This document shows positions 20,721 through 30,990 of a stretch of DNA of 64,000 nt, in pieces. How positions within the stretch are numbered: position 1 is the stretch's first letter; each line of letters starts with the position of its first letter. This DNA comes from Rana temporaria (Eukaryota; Chordata; Amphibia; Anura; Ranidae), in NCBI RefSeq assembly GCF_905171775.1, contig NC_053501.1, positions 12,616,844 to 12,680,843 of the forward strand, given 5' to 3'. Position numbers and translations under genes: made by a program. The notes below the pieces were generated by a model. It was not told the DNA's origin. It worked only from the letters and a program-made list of their open reading frames with translations, and ran no database searches.

Positions 20721-21436
20721 ACTTCAACCTGTCAAAAATCTTCAAAAATAGATTTTTCGAGTAATCTTCAGGAATCCATCTTATCTATCTTGTGTCTAAA
20801 GATGTTAATATTTATTCACACTGGGAACATACATCCTTGAATCCTGAAGGTTACAGTTCTGTACAGTATTTGAGTATACCTTCAACAAACACGTGTATTG
20901 ATTTAGCCCTCACATCACACATCTCCTTCACAATTGCTGCTTTTCGCCATCTATTATTTGCCACAAAAATTGTCAAGGATCCGAGGTCTTTTTTGTATGT
21001 TTTTTGAATAGGCAGCGTCCATCTTGCTCAATACAAAATTGATTTGTTCTTATTTAACTCTGCCCAATAATTAAGGAGGAATTTATTGAATCTTTCGAAG
21101 GTTTTCTTCCACTTATATGACTCTTCTAACTGCAATGAAACAATGAATAGGATAAAAAAAAATTGTATCAATGACATGCACTTAGAAACAGACTCGTCTT
21201 CTCGATCGATGACGCTTTCAAGGTTTCTGGGTACGTCGATGACTTTTCTCCCAGGTTAAGTATGACTAACGGTTCTCCCAATGACTGGGGTGAAATATTT
21301 AAAGACAGTAATGATGAAATCAGACGAGCCATAGATTGTAGTTTTGTTCTGAGGACAAGCCTTCTGGAATATTTAATGTAGTTTTTAGAGAATGGATATT
21401 CAGAGCAAAGATTTATACGTGGCTTTCCTTATCCAC
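20721..21436. other. Low-repeat stretch, no gene recognised
   Basis: No repeat recurs here. Short open frames (for example 20792-21007) resemble nothing I know and lack codon-bias support. It may be unique DNA or a very old element. Confidence 0.3.
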
Positions 21437-21503
21437 TTAAGGACCCAGACTTTTTCTGCCATTTGTTGTTTACAAGTAAAAAAAAACAGTATTGTTTGCT
21501 AGA
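21437..21503. repeat. A3 fragment
   Basis: The AAGGACCCAGACTTTTTCTG and TTGTTGTTTACAAGTAAAA blocks match 22413-22460. Confidence 0.6.
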
Positions 21504-21683
21504 TTGCCCCCCTGCCAATCCAAATTGGGGATTGGTCAGGGTTTCTTAGCATACCCCAGATGGCTCCACCTTCCCTCTCCACCTCTCTTTGCAGAAAGTA
21601 CCAGAACATTCTGTAAAGAAGTGGGAGGTCATAGTGACACCACATGTGAGTCACCCAACACTACTCTGAGCCACTCCCAACCA

Positions 21684-22005
21684 GGGGCGGATCCAGAGTC
21701 TATTCTCGGGAGGGGCACTGCCAGAAAATACGCTTTTTTGTGGGCTATTTAACGGGGAAATTGCTGGTGTTGGCACTTCAATCATCCTGGCACCATGGTT
21801 GTTATGGTGTCAGGATGATTGAAGTGCATTATTTCTATTATTACATTGTAATATAAAATGAAATAGTTCAACTCACCATAATGCAGAATCAGTGGGAGCC
21901 CCGAGTGTGTCACTTGCCATGTCACCTGCTACACATTGCATTGTCACTTGCCACATCACCTGCCACATGTTGCGGATTGTCACTTGCCACACGTTGTTTT
22001 ATCAC
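21684..22005. mobile_element. hAT-like remnant with hairpin and small tandem array
   Basis: CAGGGGCGGATCCAGAGTC resembles hAT termini of the CAGNG type and the CAGTGGCGGCTGG start at 57285. A hairpin at 21775-21828 (ACTTCAATCATCCTGGCACC with its complement) follows, and then short CACCTGCCACA/GTCACTTGCCACA repeats at 21912-21995. No right terminus is seen. Confidence 0.5.
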
Positions 22006-22413
22006 TAGTCACGGAGTTTCCTAAAGTAGCCGAACATGTAGAGCTGCGCGTCAGCTCTATACGGCGCCTGCGCAGTCAGCTCTACACGTCTCCTAGTTGG
22101 TGCACAGGCGCCGTGTAGAGCTAACTCACATGTTCGGCTACTTTTGGAAACTCCGTGACTCTTGTGACGCGCCTACGCAATACGGGGGGGGCCTTATCCG
22201 CTGGGGGGAACTTTTTCTGAAGGACATCAATCATCTGGGCGAACTCTCAGATTACATTGCGGCTCAGCATAGAAACGCCAGAAGCCGGATTGAAAATAGC
22301 GATAATATGGTATGTGCAGCCTAAAATAAAAATAAAAGTGCCTACTATACATGTTAGAAGTATAAAGAATTTGGTCTTATATAGATTTTTTTTTGGGTGA
22401 ACCTCCGCTTTAA
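22006..22413. mobile_element. Family E MITE, left end missing
   Basis: The right end GGGTGAACCTCCGCTTTAA carries the TTAA. The GC-rich centre is a hairpin: AGCCGAACATGTAGAGCT against AGCTAACTCACATGTTCGGC, around GCGCCTGCGC. The left terminus seen in 48532-49059 is absent. Confidence 0.7.
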
Positions 22414-22861
22414 GGACCCAGCCTTTTTCTGACATTTGTTGTTTACAAGTAAAACAAAAATCTGTATTTTTTGCTAAAAATGTACTTAGAACCCACAAAC
22501 TTTATATATATTTTTAGCAGAGATCCTAGAGAATAAAGAGGGGGGCCCCTCTCCCACCGGCGATAAAAAGTGATCGTGTGGCGAATCGGCCACAGAGACC
22601 ACTATTATCAGAAACTGGACCGCCGACTGAGGAGGAGGATACCCTCCAGGACACCCCAGCACCCCTTGCAATTACATACATTCAGGTCTGAAGGTACCAA
22701 AACTGCGCTCCCTTGATTTCCTGCTGGAAAAATGTCTGGTTTCCAATAAAGGAGCACTCTTCTCTCATGTTGAAGGCCTACACTCAGAAGCTGTTCATAC
22801 CCCTTTGAAGAATCACTGAGAGAGATAAGCTTCATGTGATTTGCCTTGATCTCTTCATGCT
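22414..22861. repeat. A3 fragment and unassigned flank
   Basis: 22414-22700 carries the A3 blocks AAGGACCCAGCCTTTTTCTG, AACCCACAAACTTTATATAT and TTTAGCAGAGATCCTAGAGA. From 22700 to 22861 nothing is recognised. Confidence 0.5.
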
Positions 22862-23232
22862 ACACTTTATGGCCAAACATTTGTGGATACCTGACCCCAC
22901 ATCTTTATGAGCTTTTACGACATCCCAATCCAAAACCATGAATGGAGTTGCCATCTCTCACATCCTTTGCTGCCTACCCACCTTTGTGGCTATAACAGTG
23001 TCCACTCTTCTGGGCAGGTTTTTCACAAGATTTTGGAGTGTCTGTTGAATTTTGTGCCCATTTCGACAAAAAAAAAGTAGGGTTGAGATCAGGACTAAGT
23101 TCCTTCACATCAATCTCAACAGACCATGTCTTTATGGTACTGGCTTTGTGCACAGGGGTACAGAAAATGGCCTTACCAAAAATGTTTCCATTAGATAGGA
23201 TAATCATAAATGTCTAAAATTTCTTTCTATTC
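22862..23232 (-). pseudogene. Decayed Tc1-like transposon
   Basis: The outer end TACACTTTATGGCCAAACAT matches a common vertebrate Tc1-like terminus. On the minus strand the C-terminal transposase region is readable: ASTIKTW, then SPDLNP (the neighbourhood of the third catalytic acid), then a W-A-x-x-S-T-D-T segment and a terminal KGG. Most of the internal sequence before and between these is deleted. It is dead. Confidence 0.7.
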
Positions 23233-23239
23233 TGTGGAT

Positions 23240-23685
23240 TTAAAGTGGTTGTAAACCCTTTACAACCACTTTAACCTACAGGTAAGCCTAGATTACAGCT
23301 TACATGTAGGTGCTTGAAATATCTCCCAGACCTGCACGGTCTAGGAGATATTTGCAAATCGCCGTAAGGCGATTTCTTCTGCGCAAGCGACGGAGTTAGA
23401 AACGGCATGCTGTGCCGTTTCTAATACGGGTCATGCCATGAGTGGAGGCTCCCGCGCAACGTCAAACGACTCCTGCCACTCACAGAGTTCGCGGCCCCAG
23501 AAGGAAGAGGGGTGAAGAATGGATGCTCACTATTCGCGAGGAGGAAGACGGGGACATTGCGGGCTTCTCCTGCAGGTAAGTGTCACAAAATGGGCTACTA
23601 TGCGATGCATAGTAGCCCATTATGTTTTACCTTTGGAGGGAAACAAAGCGGAAGTAACACCCATCAGGGTTTACTTCCTCTTTAA
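23240..23685. mobile_element. T2-like MITE, AAGTGGTTGTAAACCC subfamily
   Basis: TTAA at 23240-23243 and 23682-23685; ends TTAAAGTGGTTGTAAACCC and GGGTTTACTTCCTCTTTAA. Just inside the left end is a perfect mini-hairpin (23240-23274). Two more hairpins lie at ~23312-23356 (AAATATCTCCCAGACC / GGAGATATTT) and 23588-23622 (ATGGGCTACTATGCG). It is non-coding. Confidence 0.75.
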
Positions 23686-23791
23686 CAGCGACCCTCAATA
23701 GAATTACCTGAATTCAGTGTTTGGGAAGAGTGGCCATATAGTGTATCTATGTCAGCCTTTCTCAATCATTTTAACACAGAGGAACCCTTTA
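23686..23791. repeat. Short CAGCCTTTCTCAA repeat fragment
   Basis: GTCAGCCTTTCTCAATC and AGAGGAACCC recur in altered form at 25903, 33875 and 34108 (TCAAACTTTTAACCTGGAGG, GAGGAACTCTTG). Its class is unknown. Confidence 0.4.
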
Positions 23792-24651
23792 ACCACTTGT
23801 CCACCAGGCCTATTTTGGCACGTCTCTCCTTCATGTAAAAATCCAATTTTTTTTTGCTACAAAATTAATCAGAACCCCCAAACATTATATATTTTTTTTA
23901 GCAGACACCCTAGGGAATAAAATGGCGGTCATTGCAACTTTTTTTTCGCATGGTGTTTGCGCAATCATTTTTCAAACGCCTTTTTTGGGGGAAAAAAAGG
24001 TTTCATGAATTAAAAAATAACAAAACAGTAACGTTAGCCCAATTTTATTGTATAATGTGAAAGATGATGTTACGCCAAGTAAATAGATACCTAACATGTC
24101 ACACTTTAAAATTGCGCACACTCATGGAATGGCGCCAAACTTCGGTACTTAAAAATCTCCATAGGCAACGCTTTAATTTTTTTTACAGGTTACTATTTTC
24201 GAGTTACAGAGGAGGTCTAGTGCTAGAATTGTTGCTCACGCACTAACGCATGCGGCGATACCTCACATGTGGGGTTTGAACGGCGTTTACGTATGTGGGC
24301 GGGACTTACATGCGTGTACACTTCTGGGCGCGAGCTACCAGGGACAGGGCATTTTAAATAATTTTTTCTTTTTCATTTTATCTTGATTTTACTTAATTTT
24401 TTTTTTTTACACTTTTTAAAATAAAAATAAAAATTTTGATCACTTTTATTCCTATTACAAGGAATATAAACATCCCTTGTAAAAGGAATCACTGTGACAG
24501 GTCCTCTTTTTGGAGAGATGTGGGGTCAATAAGACCCCACATCTCTCCTCCAGGCTTGAAAGCATGAAATTGTGAAAAAAATTCACCGATCTAATGCCGA
24601 CAGCCGCGATTGCGGCTTTGTTTACTTCCGGGTACCCGGGCGTGACTCTAT
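23792..24651. mobile_element. Family A3 copy, part 1
   Basis: It starts TTTAACCACTTGTCCACC and contains AACCCCCAAACATTATATAT, a GCAGACACCCTAGGGAATAA block, GATACCTCACATGTGGGG and a GACAGGTCCTCTTTTTGG block. A hairpin GATGTGGGGTCAATAAGACC lies near 24520. It is interrupted at 24652 by a D element. Confidence 0.6.
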
Positions 24652-25135
24652 GGCCGGGTACTAACGAGCAAACATGTACGATGAAAGCGGTCTGTCGGAC
24701 CGTTTTCACCATACATGCCTGCCAGAGGGCTTCTGTACGATGGTTGTACTAACCATCGTACAGAAGTCCGTGCGTAAACACTACGCGGGGCGTGTCCGCG
24801 TCGTCGCAGCGACGATGACGCGACGACGACGTGGGCGGGCCTGCCATTTAAAGGCTTCCACGCATGCGTCAAAGTCATTCGACGCATGCGAGGGACGGCG
24901 GGCGCTCGGACATGTACGGTAGGTCTGTACTGACGACCGTACATGTCCGAGCGGGCAGGATTCCAGCGGACGGTTTTAAAACACGTCCAGGAATATTTGT
25001 CCGCTGGGAAAAGGCCCGGCGGGCAAATGTTTGCTGGAATTCGGCCCGCTCGCGCCTACACACGACCGAACATGTATGCTGAAACTGGCCCGCGGACCAG
25101 TTTCAGCATACATGTTTGGTCGTGTGTACGGGGCC
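24652..25135. mobile_element. Family D MITE, full length
   Basis: Ends GGCCGGGTACTAACGAGC and GGTCGTGTGTACGGGGCC; target duplication TAT at 24649-24651 and 25136-25138. Internal hairpins include GGCTTCTGTACGATGG with its complement and ACATGTACGGTAGG. It is closely related to 47178-47646 and sits inside an A3 copy. Confidence 0.85.
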
Positions 25136-25138
25136 TAT

Positions 25139-25390
25139 GACCTCCGACGGTCATAGGGAAAAGGGAGTAGCCGCTCCAGGTGGGAACCCAGATGAATGTC
25201 CTCCGTTGCAGACAACTCAGGTGCATGCACTTTTTAAAGCAGGAACAAAGATTGTCTCTGGACATCCGCACTCTGAAAAAATTGTAGCCTTTATTAAAAA
25301 AAGGACAGCACTACAAATCACAGCAACATAAAATAAAATCCGACTACTGACGCGTTTTGCACTGAAACTAGTGCTTAGTCATAGCTGGTC
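25139..25390 (-). repeat. P-type repeat, minus strand
   Basis: Minus-strand order: TGACTAA, GCACT/AGTGC stem II, AAAACGCGTC (triplet GTC at 25349-25351), then TTTTATTTTATG, AATAAAGGCTAC, CAGAGTGCGGATGTCC and CCTGGAGCGGC. Blocks after the ribozyme-like core match 12030-12180. GAAA has become AAAA and C3 is lost, so the core is decayed. Confidence 0.6.
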
Positions 25391-25707
25391 ATAGAGATTA
25401 CTGGTGACCATCTGGTCACCAGTCATCTCTATCGTCGTGAGCCAGCGCCGGCCGATTCGTTCTCCGGGCCCCCCGATGGCACGGGAGAGCCCGGAGAAGC
25501 ACCGGATGGCGACGGGAGGGGGGACGTCCACTCCCGCTGCCTATAAGAATGATCAAGCAGTGGAACTGCCGCTATGATTGTTCTTATCGTGCAGAGAATC
25601 GCCGGCAGAAGACAGGGATATCTGAATGATGCCTGTAGCTGCACCCATCATTCAGATATCACCGCACAAAGTCGAGGACGTCATATGATGTCCTCAATAG
25701 GCATAAC
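25391..25707. mobile_element. Family A3 copy, part 2 (hairpin-rich)
   Basis: Consecutive hairpins: AGAGATTACTGGTGACC with GGTCACCAGTCATCTCT (25395-25432) and GATATCTGAATGATG with CATCATTCAGATATC (25616-25660), then GAGGACGTCATATGATGTCC. These resemble the GC-rich termini of A-type repeats. It continues the element split by D and P insertions. Confidence 0.5.
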
Positions 25708-26089
25708 TTTCTGGTCTCAGGGAACCCCTGCTAATAATTTACAATATCTATAACTCATGATGCATTAGTGTGATGGTCGGTGGGAAGAATGCTTCTTACA
25801 CTTGTGGTCATTGGGAAGAATTCCTCCCTTACAGATAGCTAAAAAGATCAATGGTCACTGGGAACTTATCTGAGAGGCAGATATTTCTCATTGCTTGAGG
25901 AACCCCTGGCAACCTCTGGAAGAACCCTAGGCTTCCATGGACCCCTGTTGATAAATCCTGATCCAGTGAAATTACATGATCTTCCTCCAAGAGGTTGATG
26001 CACCTTTTATCACATCAAAGCACTTTCTACAATTTTCCATTCTAAAACAATGAAGCAATTATGATATGAGCAAAGTCATTACAACACCA
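25708..26089. repeat. AGGAACCCC-type dispersed repeat
   Basis: CAGGGAACCCCTGCTAATAA, TTGAGGAACCCCTGGCAACC and GGACCCCTGTTGATAAAT show the degenerate internal repeats of this family; diverged pieces occur at 23755 and 33880. It is non-coding. Confidence 0.4.
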
Positions 26090-26345
26090 TTACACACCAT
26101 GCTTCCTGATGACGTAATACACGAAACGTACGTCGAGGCGCAACCTGGTCACGCACAGTCACGAACTTCCGGTCCAGCTGGTCTCTGGTGGTGGAGCGCA
26201 TGCCAGACCTTCCAGCGACGGGGGCCATCTCTCCTTACGGATACACACTCAGCAGCCTCAGTGCCAGGATACAGGCACTGCAAATAGTAAGGAGCCATTT
26301 GGCATTTTTGTTTTTAAGTTCATTTTAATAAAACAGAATTACACT
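26090..26345 (+). repeat. P-type repeat with AATAAA tail
   Basis: The hammerhead-like core at 26100-26140 is followed by GC-rich sequence and then CATTTTAATAAAACAG at about 26323. This is the same ordering (core, ~100-250 bp, polyadenylation-type signal) as in the copies at 25139 and 28980. Confidence 0.5.
26100..26140 (+). ncRNA. Hammerhead-ribozyme-like motif, best stem I
   Basis: CTGATGA at 26106-26112 matches the conserved core exactly. GAAA follows at 26123-26126. Stem III would be the palindrome ACGTACGT (26126-26133), ending in the cleavage triplet GTC (26132-26134). Stem I pairs TGCTTC (26100-26105) with GAGGCG (26135-26140), six pairs including two G-U. Stem II (CGTAATACAC) is short and imperfect. 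Hammerheads with palindromic stem III are known in Penelope-like elements and amphibian satellites; assignment here is inference. Confidence 0.45.
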
Positions 26346-26667
26346 ATTGCGTTCCTTCCTCTTTTTCATCCTATATCCTATGGTTTTGCTACTGGAATAT
26401 GGTCGTTTGATAAGGAATCCCTGATTTGCATGGAGCAATACACTTTATGTAACTGACCTCTTTCTAACCAAAAGGGTCAACAACTGTTGGTAAGGTGCCA
26501 TCCATATTCTGAGCACATTGGGTGATCCTTTGTTTGTAGCGGGTGAAGGTGGACACTTTACACAGCGGATTTGTTTGCAGCACGCAATATTATATTTATT
26601 TATACTACCGAGGACTTTTGAACAAGGATTGGTGGAATCACTGGGATACTGCACTTTTATTTGCATT
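26346..26667. other. Unassigned stretch
   Basis: No repeat family of the window or plausible gene is visible here. Confidence 0.3.
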
Positions 26668-27405
26668 GGCCCAGATTCCAGAAGCAATTGCGCCTGTGTA
26701 ACCATAGGTTACGCAGCGCAATTGCTTACTTGCTCCGGCGTTACGAATGCTCCTGATTCAGGAACATCGTAACGCCGACTGCAGCCTAAAATCTGCGTGG
26801 CATAAGTCTCTTATGCCACGCTGATTTTAGGCTGCATTCTTGCGTTGACCGCTAGGGGGCGCTCCCATTGTGATCAGCGTATAGTATGAAAATTGCATAC
26901 TAACACCGATTCACAATTGTTGCGCGGGCCCTGCGTACGCAAGTTACGTTGTTTCCGTACGGCGTGCTTAGCGTAAGGCTGCTCCTGCTAATAGCAGGCG
27001 CAGCCAATGCTAAGGATACCCGTCGTTCCCGCGTCGCAAAATTTTAAATCTACGTTGTTTGCATAAGTGATTCGTGAATGGCGCTGGACGCCATTCACGT
27101 TCACTTTGAAGCAAATGACGTCCTTGCGACGTCATTTGCCGCAATGCACGTCGGGAAAGTTTCCCGACGGAGCATGCGCTCTACGCTCGGCGCGGGAGCG
27201 CGCCTAATTTAAATGATTCCCGCCCCCGGCGGGATCATTTACATTGCGCGCGCTTACGCCGGGCAATTTTGCCGGCGCGCCCTCGCAATTAACGGAGCTA
27301 CTACTCCGTGAATCGAGGGCAGCGCAAAATATTTGCGGGGGCGCAGGGCAAAATCGTTGCCCTGCGCCTCCGCAAATAGAGCGCAAATGTACCTGAATCT
27401 GGGCC
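26668..27405. mobile_element. Family B MITE, full length, GGCCCAGATTC subtype
   Basis: Ends GGCCCAGATTCCAGAAGC and ACCTGAATCTGGGCC; target duplication ATT at 26665-26667 and 27406-27408. The inner hairpin TAAAATCTGCGTGGCATAAG with its return strand is subfamily-specific. The CGCGTCGCAAAATTTTAAAT and GAGCATGCGC blocks are shared with other B copies. Confidence 0.85.
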
Positions 27406-28266
27406 ATTATCACTATATGTTGAGTTTATGTATGGACATTCATTCACTTCATGTGACTATCACAAGTCATCTTATATTTATTGATTTATGTAATTTACAC
27501 TGTATGTATGATTTATAGCACTATCTTTTAACTTTCACTTAGCGCCCCCTACCCTCCAATTTGTCACAATTTATCATTAAAGTCATTACAAGCAAAGCAA
27601 AAATAATAATTGTTTGATATCACACCCGGTGAAATAGATCTTGCCGACACATCAAATCTTCAACTGCTTCCAAACTTTTTATATTTCAGGCAATTACGTT
27701 TTTTCTCCTCTCTGGTGAATTGAGTTTCATTGTAATATATATCATAACGTCCTACACATTTTTTTTTTTTTTCATTCCTGGCTCATGTGGTTGCTGACCC
27801 ATCAGGGGAATTAAGGACATATTCTTTATGGATTCTGCTCATCGTCTTTGACTTGCTTGTCTATGGTTTAGATCCCACCGAGAGATCAAAAGAACACTGA
27901 CATCACTGTGGTCCCAGTTTTCTCATAATTCATTTCTGCCACCAATTGAAAAAAAAAAAAAAAAAACTACCAGAGCACCGTTGTCTGCAGAACTTGGTCC
28001 TCATTATATTTTGGGCAATACTTTTCACTTGGAATGTTAAAGTAGCTTTAGATCCGTGTCACGCTGTGCAGGCTCATTCCTCTGCTACAGCGAGCTCTCT
28101 TGATAACTTTCTTCCAGGATTCTGAAACACAGCCAAGAATGTAGCAGAATATGATTGATACTTATCATTCTTCCATCAGTGATGAGCTGCATTCAGAAAT
28201 ATATGTACACTGGTACAAAAAAAGATACAGATTTGTATTTAAAGGTATACTGCAGCCAGACATTTA
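27406..28266. other. Low-repeat stretch
   Basis: Apart from T and A homopolymer runs (27762-27773, 27950-27966) this is complex sequence without recurrence. 28010-28210 has the even texture of candidate conserved non-coding DNA. Confidence 0.35.
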
Positions 28267-28500
28267 GGCCCAGATTCTTAGAGGAGATACGACGACGTAT
28301 CTCCAGATACGCCGTCGTATCTCTGCGTCCGGCCGGTCGTATCTGTGCGCCTGATTCTTAGAATCAGTTACGCATATATCTGTTAGATCCGACAGTTGTA
28401 AGTCTCTTACGCCGTCGGATCGTAACTGCATTTTTAGGGGCGTGTACGCTGATTTACGCGTCTAAATATGTAAATGAGCTAGATACACGAATTCCCGAAT
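28267..28500. mobile_element. Family B MITE, left part only
   Basis: Start GGCCCAGATTCTTAGAGG, the palindrome GATACGACGACGTATCTCC and GTTAGATCCGACAGTTGTAAG identify the element. It breaks off near 28500 without the right half. Its closest relative is the fragment at 62684. Confidence 0.75.
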
Positions 28501-28507
28501 GTACTTC

Positions 28508-28604
28508 TCATCCTCGGACTCAGTTTCCCAGCAGACACTGGGAAACTGAGTCTGAGGATGAGAGGACATCCGTGATAGGCTGCTGGGAGACGCCTATCAC
28601 GGAA
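28508..28604. repeat. Two adjacent hairpins
   Basis: First hairpin: CTCATCCTCGGACTCAGTTT with its complement (28508-28563), ~24-bp arms with one mismatch. Second: TCCGTGATAGGC with GCCTATCACGGA (28570-28602). The pair follows directly on the broken B element. Transcribed, either would fold strongly. Confidence 0.7.
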
Positions 28605-29290
28605 TGGGACCAGGAGGAGACCGCGACCTTTAAACATCCAGGCACCTTTCACCTACTGTATAGGGACTAACGCCACTGGGCCTCCAAATATACACAGCAA
28701 TGGTGCTCCAAAACCCCCCTTTGTGAAATAGCCCAGAATTTCCTGAGTTATTGACACTAGGACTGTCCATATTGGATCTACTGGAGCAACTTTTGGGTCT
28801 TTTATTAAAAAACCATCCCACATCGGGATTTCCTGTGCTCTTGGACACCCATAGCTACGCATATTAAAATTGGAGGGGATCTTACTCTGAGCCCAAGGGA
28901 AGGGGAAGATCTACGACACCAAGGGACTACTCTACTCGTTTTTTATAAACGATTGAGAACCTACAACCATACACTCCTGTGGCCCCTGATGATGGTCTTT
29001 TGCTTGTTCACAAGGCCAGAAACGCGTCTGACATTTTTTACCGCCCCCTGAAGAGTGTTTTTATTCTTTATGTTGTTTTACACTGGGTACTTTTTTGTTC
29101 TAATTTTTCTTTCTTTGTACACGGGGCACACTTCCATCCCTGGTGTTATTTATCTGTATGTTTGTTTAAAAGTTGTACCTGCTCCAGTGCATATACACCT
29201 TGATATTCAAGGTTTACTCTTTGAACAAGAGTCAACCTAATTTTGCTTGATCCACCCAATAAATATTTTTTCTCATCCAATTTGGAGTTT
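28605..29290 (+). repeat. P-type repeat region
   Basis: The segment upstream of the ribozyme-like core (28860-28985) has no other label. Downstream come GTGTTTTTATTCTTTATG and CCCAATAAATATTTTTTC (AATAAA at ~29259), the layout common to P repeats. No coding sequence is recognised. Confidence 0.45.
28986..29028 (+). ncRNA. Hammerhead-ribozyme-like core, best stem II
   Basis: CTGATGA at 28986-28992 is followed by a seven-pair stem II, TGGTCTT (28993-28999) with AAGGCCA (29012-29018), one G-U pair and a 12-nt loop. GAAA follows at 29019-29022, then palindrome ACGCGT and triplet GTC (29026-29028). Flanks do not form stem I (GGCCC against TGACA), so single-copy cleavage is doubtful. All core nucleotides match the consensus. 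Confidence 0.45.
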
Positions 29291-29440
29291 GGCCTTAAAA
29301 GTCCCATTCTGGGGGTATCCTTTCTTTCTTCACATTACCAGGGATGTGGCCATTCCTCTAGTTTATGGATCTATGAACTCCTTTCTATATAGACCTTTAA
29401 ACAATGGACGCCTGAAGCCTGACAAGATTTTCAAGTTCAC
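29291..29440. other. Short unassigned stretch
   Basis: Nothing recognised between the P-type repeat and the next palindrome. Confidence 0.3.
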
Positions 29441-29523
29441 TTACTCGAGTATAAGCCGAGGGGTGTATTTTTAGCCCTAAAAAAAGAGCTGAAAAACTTG
29501 GCTTATACTCGAGTATATACGGT
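29441..29523. mobile_element. Short ACTCGAGTATAAGCC palindromic MITE
   Basis: TTACTCGAGTATAAGCC on the left and GGCTTATACTCGAGTATATA on the right bracket a ~45-bp centre. The right end CGGTA resembles the TACCGTA ends of the element at 40000. It looks like an internally deleted copy. Confidence 0.6.
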
Positions 29524-29936
29524 AGTCCCTCTTCTGCTGTTACACTATACTCAGGTGTTTTGCTGGCTGCCAGATATTGGTAGCAATTAGCTTGTTCCTG
29601 CTCATTGATCATGTTCTCTGTCTTGTATGGGTAACTCTGTTGCTTTCTACTCCCCGTTGTTTGTGATCCCAGTTTTGGTGCCACCTTCCTATATGTTCCT
29701 GTTCCTCCAGTTTTTCCTTGCTTTCCTGTGTTCCCCATTTGTAAATATTGTACTGTATAGTTAGTTTGACAGTTAAGATTTCTATTATTTTTTCGGTCAT
29801 TTAGTTAGGTATTTTGTCACTGGGTTTTTGGTTCACGTGTATGTTTATTTTTTTGTTTGCTTTTTGCTGGTGTTGGGATGTCTTTGTTTTTAAATTCACA
29901 TATCCAGTAGATATATACACAGCAGGTAAAATAAGT
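29524..29936. other. Unassigned stretch
   Basis: T-rich on the + strand; no repeat or gene recognised. Confidence 0.3.
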
Positions 29937-29975
29937 ACAGTAAAACCTTGGTTTGAGAGTAACTTGGTTTGAGAG
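29937..29975. mobile_element. Mariner-like MITE, left piece
   Basis: ACAGTAAAACCTTGGTTTGAG with the tandem TTTGAGAGTAACTTGGTTTGAGAG character is a familiar vertebrate mariner-type terminus. It is cut by an LTR insertion and resumes at 30801. Confidence 0.6.
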
Positions 29976-30800
29976 TGTAACGGTCAGGGGTTAACACTGT
30001 TTACGATATTCCATTCCACCAACCCACAACAGCTCCTCGACACTCCACAATCCAGCAGACAGGACCAATTGGATTTCCCCTGGAAGAATGAGACACAAGC
30101 TCTGTTCTCCGGTTCCAAACAAATGAATACTTAAATGGTAAACTCAGCTCTTCTTATACAGTTAGCAACCAAATATGGACAATGACTCAACTCCACCCAC
30201 AACATGACACAAGGAACTTCAATACACATTTCTTTAGATAATGACATTCAGATAATCTACATGAACTAATTACTAGTCATTACCCAGACGTTCTGACTCC
30301 GCGATAGGCTATTCTCACCTGATACACAATACACATTCCTTTAGTGAACATAAGTCAGACATCTGACCTTTAGAGTGTGTTAACTCACAACACATATTAG
30401 CATCAATAGAACTTCACACAATGAAAGGTTCTTGAGAGGCAGACTTAATTAGCACAATAGAATATCTTAGGAGCCAGACTCAATTAACACCTCAACAGTA
30501 TGTGTCCCAACATTGAATGAGTCATTCTATTGACCGGTTGTAATTAGTTCTAGACATTAAGGAATATATTGTGGATTACTGTTCCATGCTAAAACAATCC
30601 AACATATGTCCATTATTTCCTGCAATACATGAATTATCATTACTGTCCCATCTCATGTAATCCGAGATATCATTTCTCAGTCATCCTATGCCCCTATTGG
30701 GCATAGGATGACCCTAGACCCAAGAGTCATTAGTGAAGCTGGCACAGGAGTACCCCACATCCTTCAAAAGTCTCTGGGTATCACGGGCCATTCCGTTACA
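29976..30800. mobile_element. Solo LTR (825 bp) with 5-bp duplication
   Basis: It starts TGTAACGGTCAGGGG and ends CCATTCCGTTACA, the TG...CA ends of LTR elements. GAGAG flanks both sides (29971-29975, 30801-30805). No internal retroelement sequence remains, so this is a solo LTR left by recombination. A diverged relative begins at 63705, with the same TGTAACGG start and GTTTACGA, CAGCTC, AGACAC and AGCTCTGT blocks. The retroelement class (ERV or Gypsy) cannot be set from the LTR alone. Confidence 0.8.
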
Positions 30801-30990
30801 GAGAGCATTTTGCAAAACAAGCAAAATGTTATAATACATTTTTGCAAAGGGAAAGCGATACCAGCTGTGGATAAGGTGCTGCACACCTTAGAACTTTTGA
30901 GAAAAAATAAATTACTCCTATGGGTTTTTAGTCATGTATGTCACGTAAAAAAAATATTATTTCTAACGAAGGCAGTTCGCGTATATGCAG
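30801..30990. mobile_element. Mariner-like MITE, right piece
   Basis: GAGAGCATTTTGCAAAACAAG continues directly from the sequence left of the solo LTR and keeps the repeat's known order. It fades out by about 30990. Confidence 0.55.

Noticed and set aside
20792..21436. Possible gene in a repeat-free stretch
   Set aside because: Frames are short, with no recognisable motif, splice structure or codon bias.
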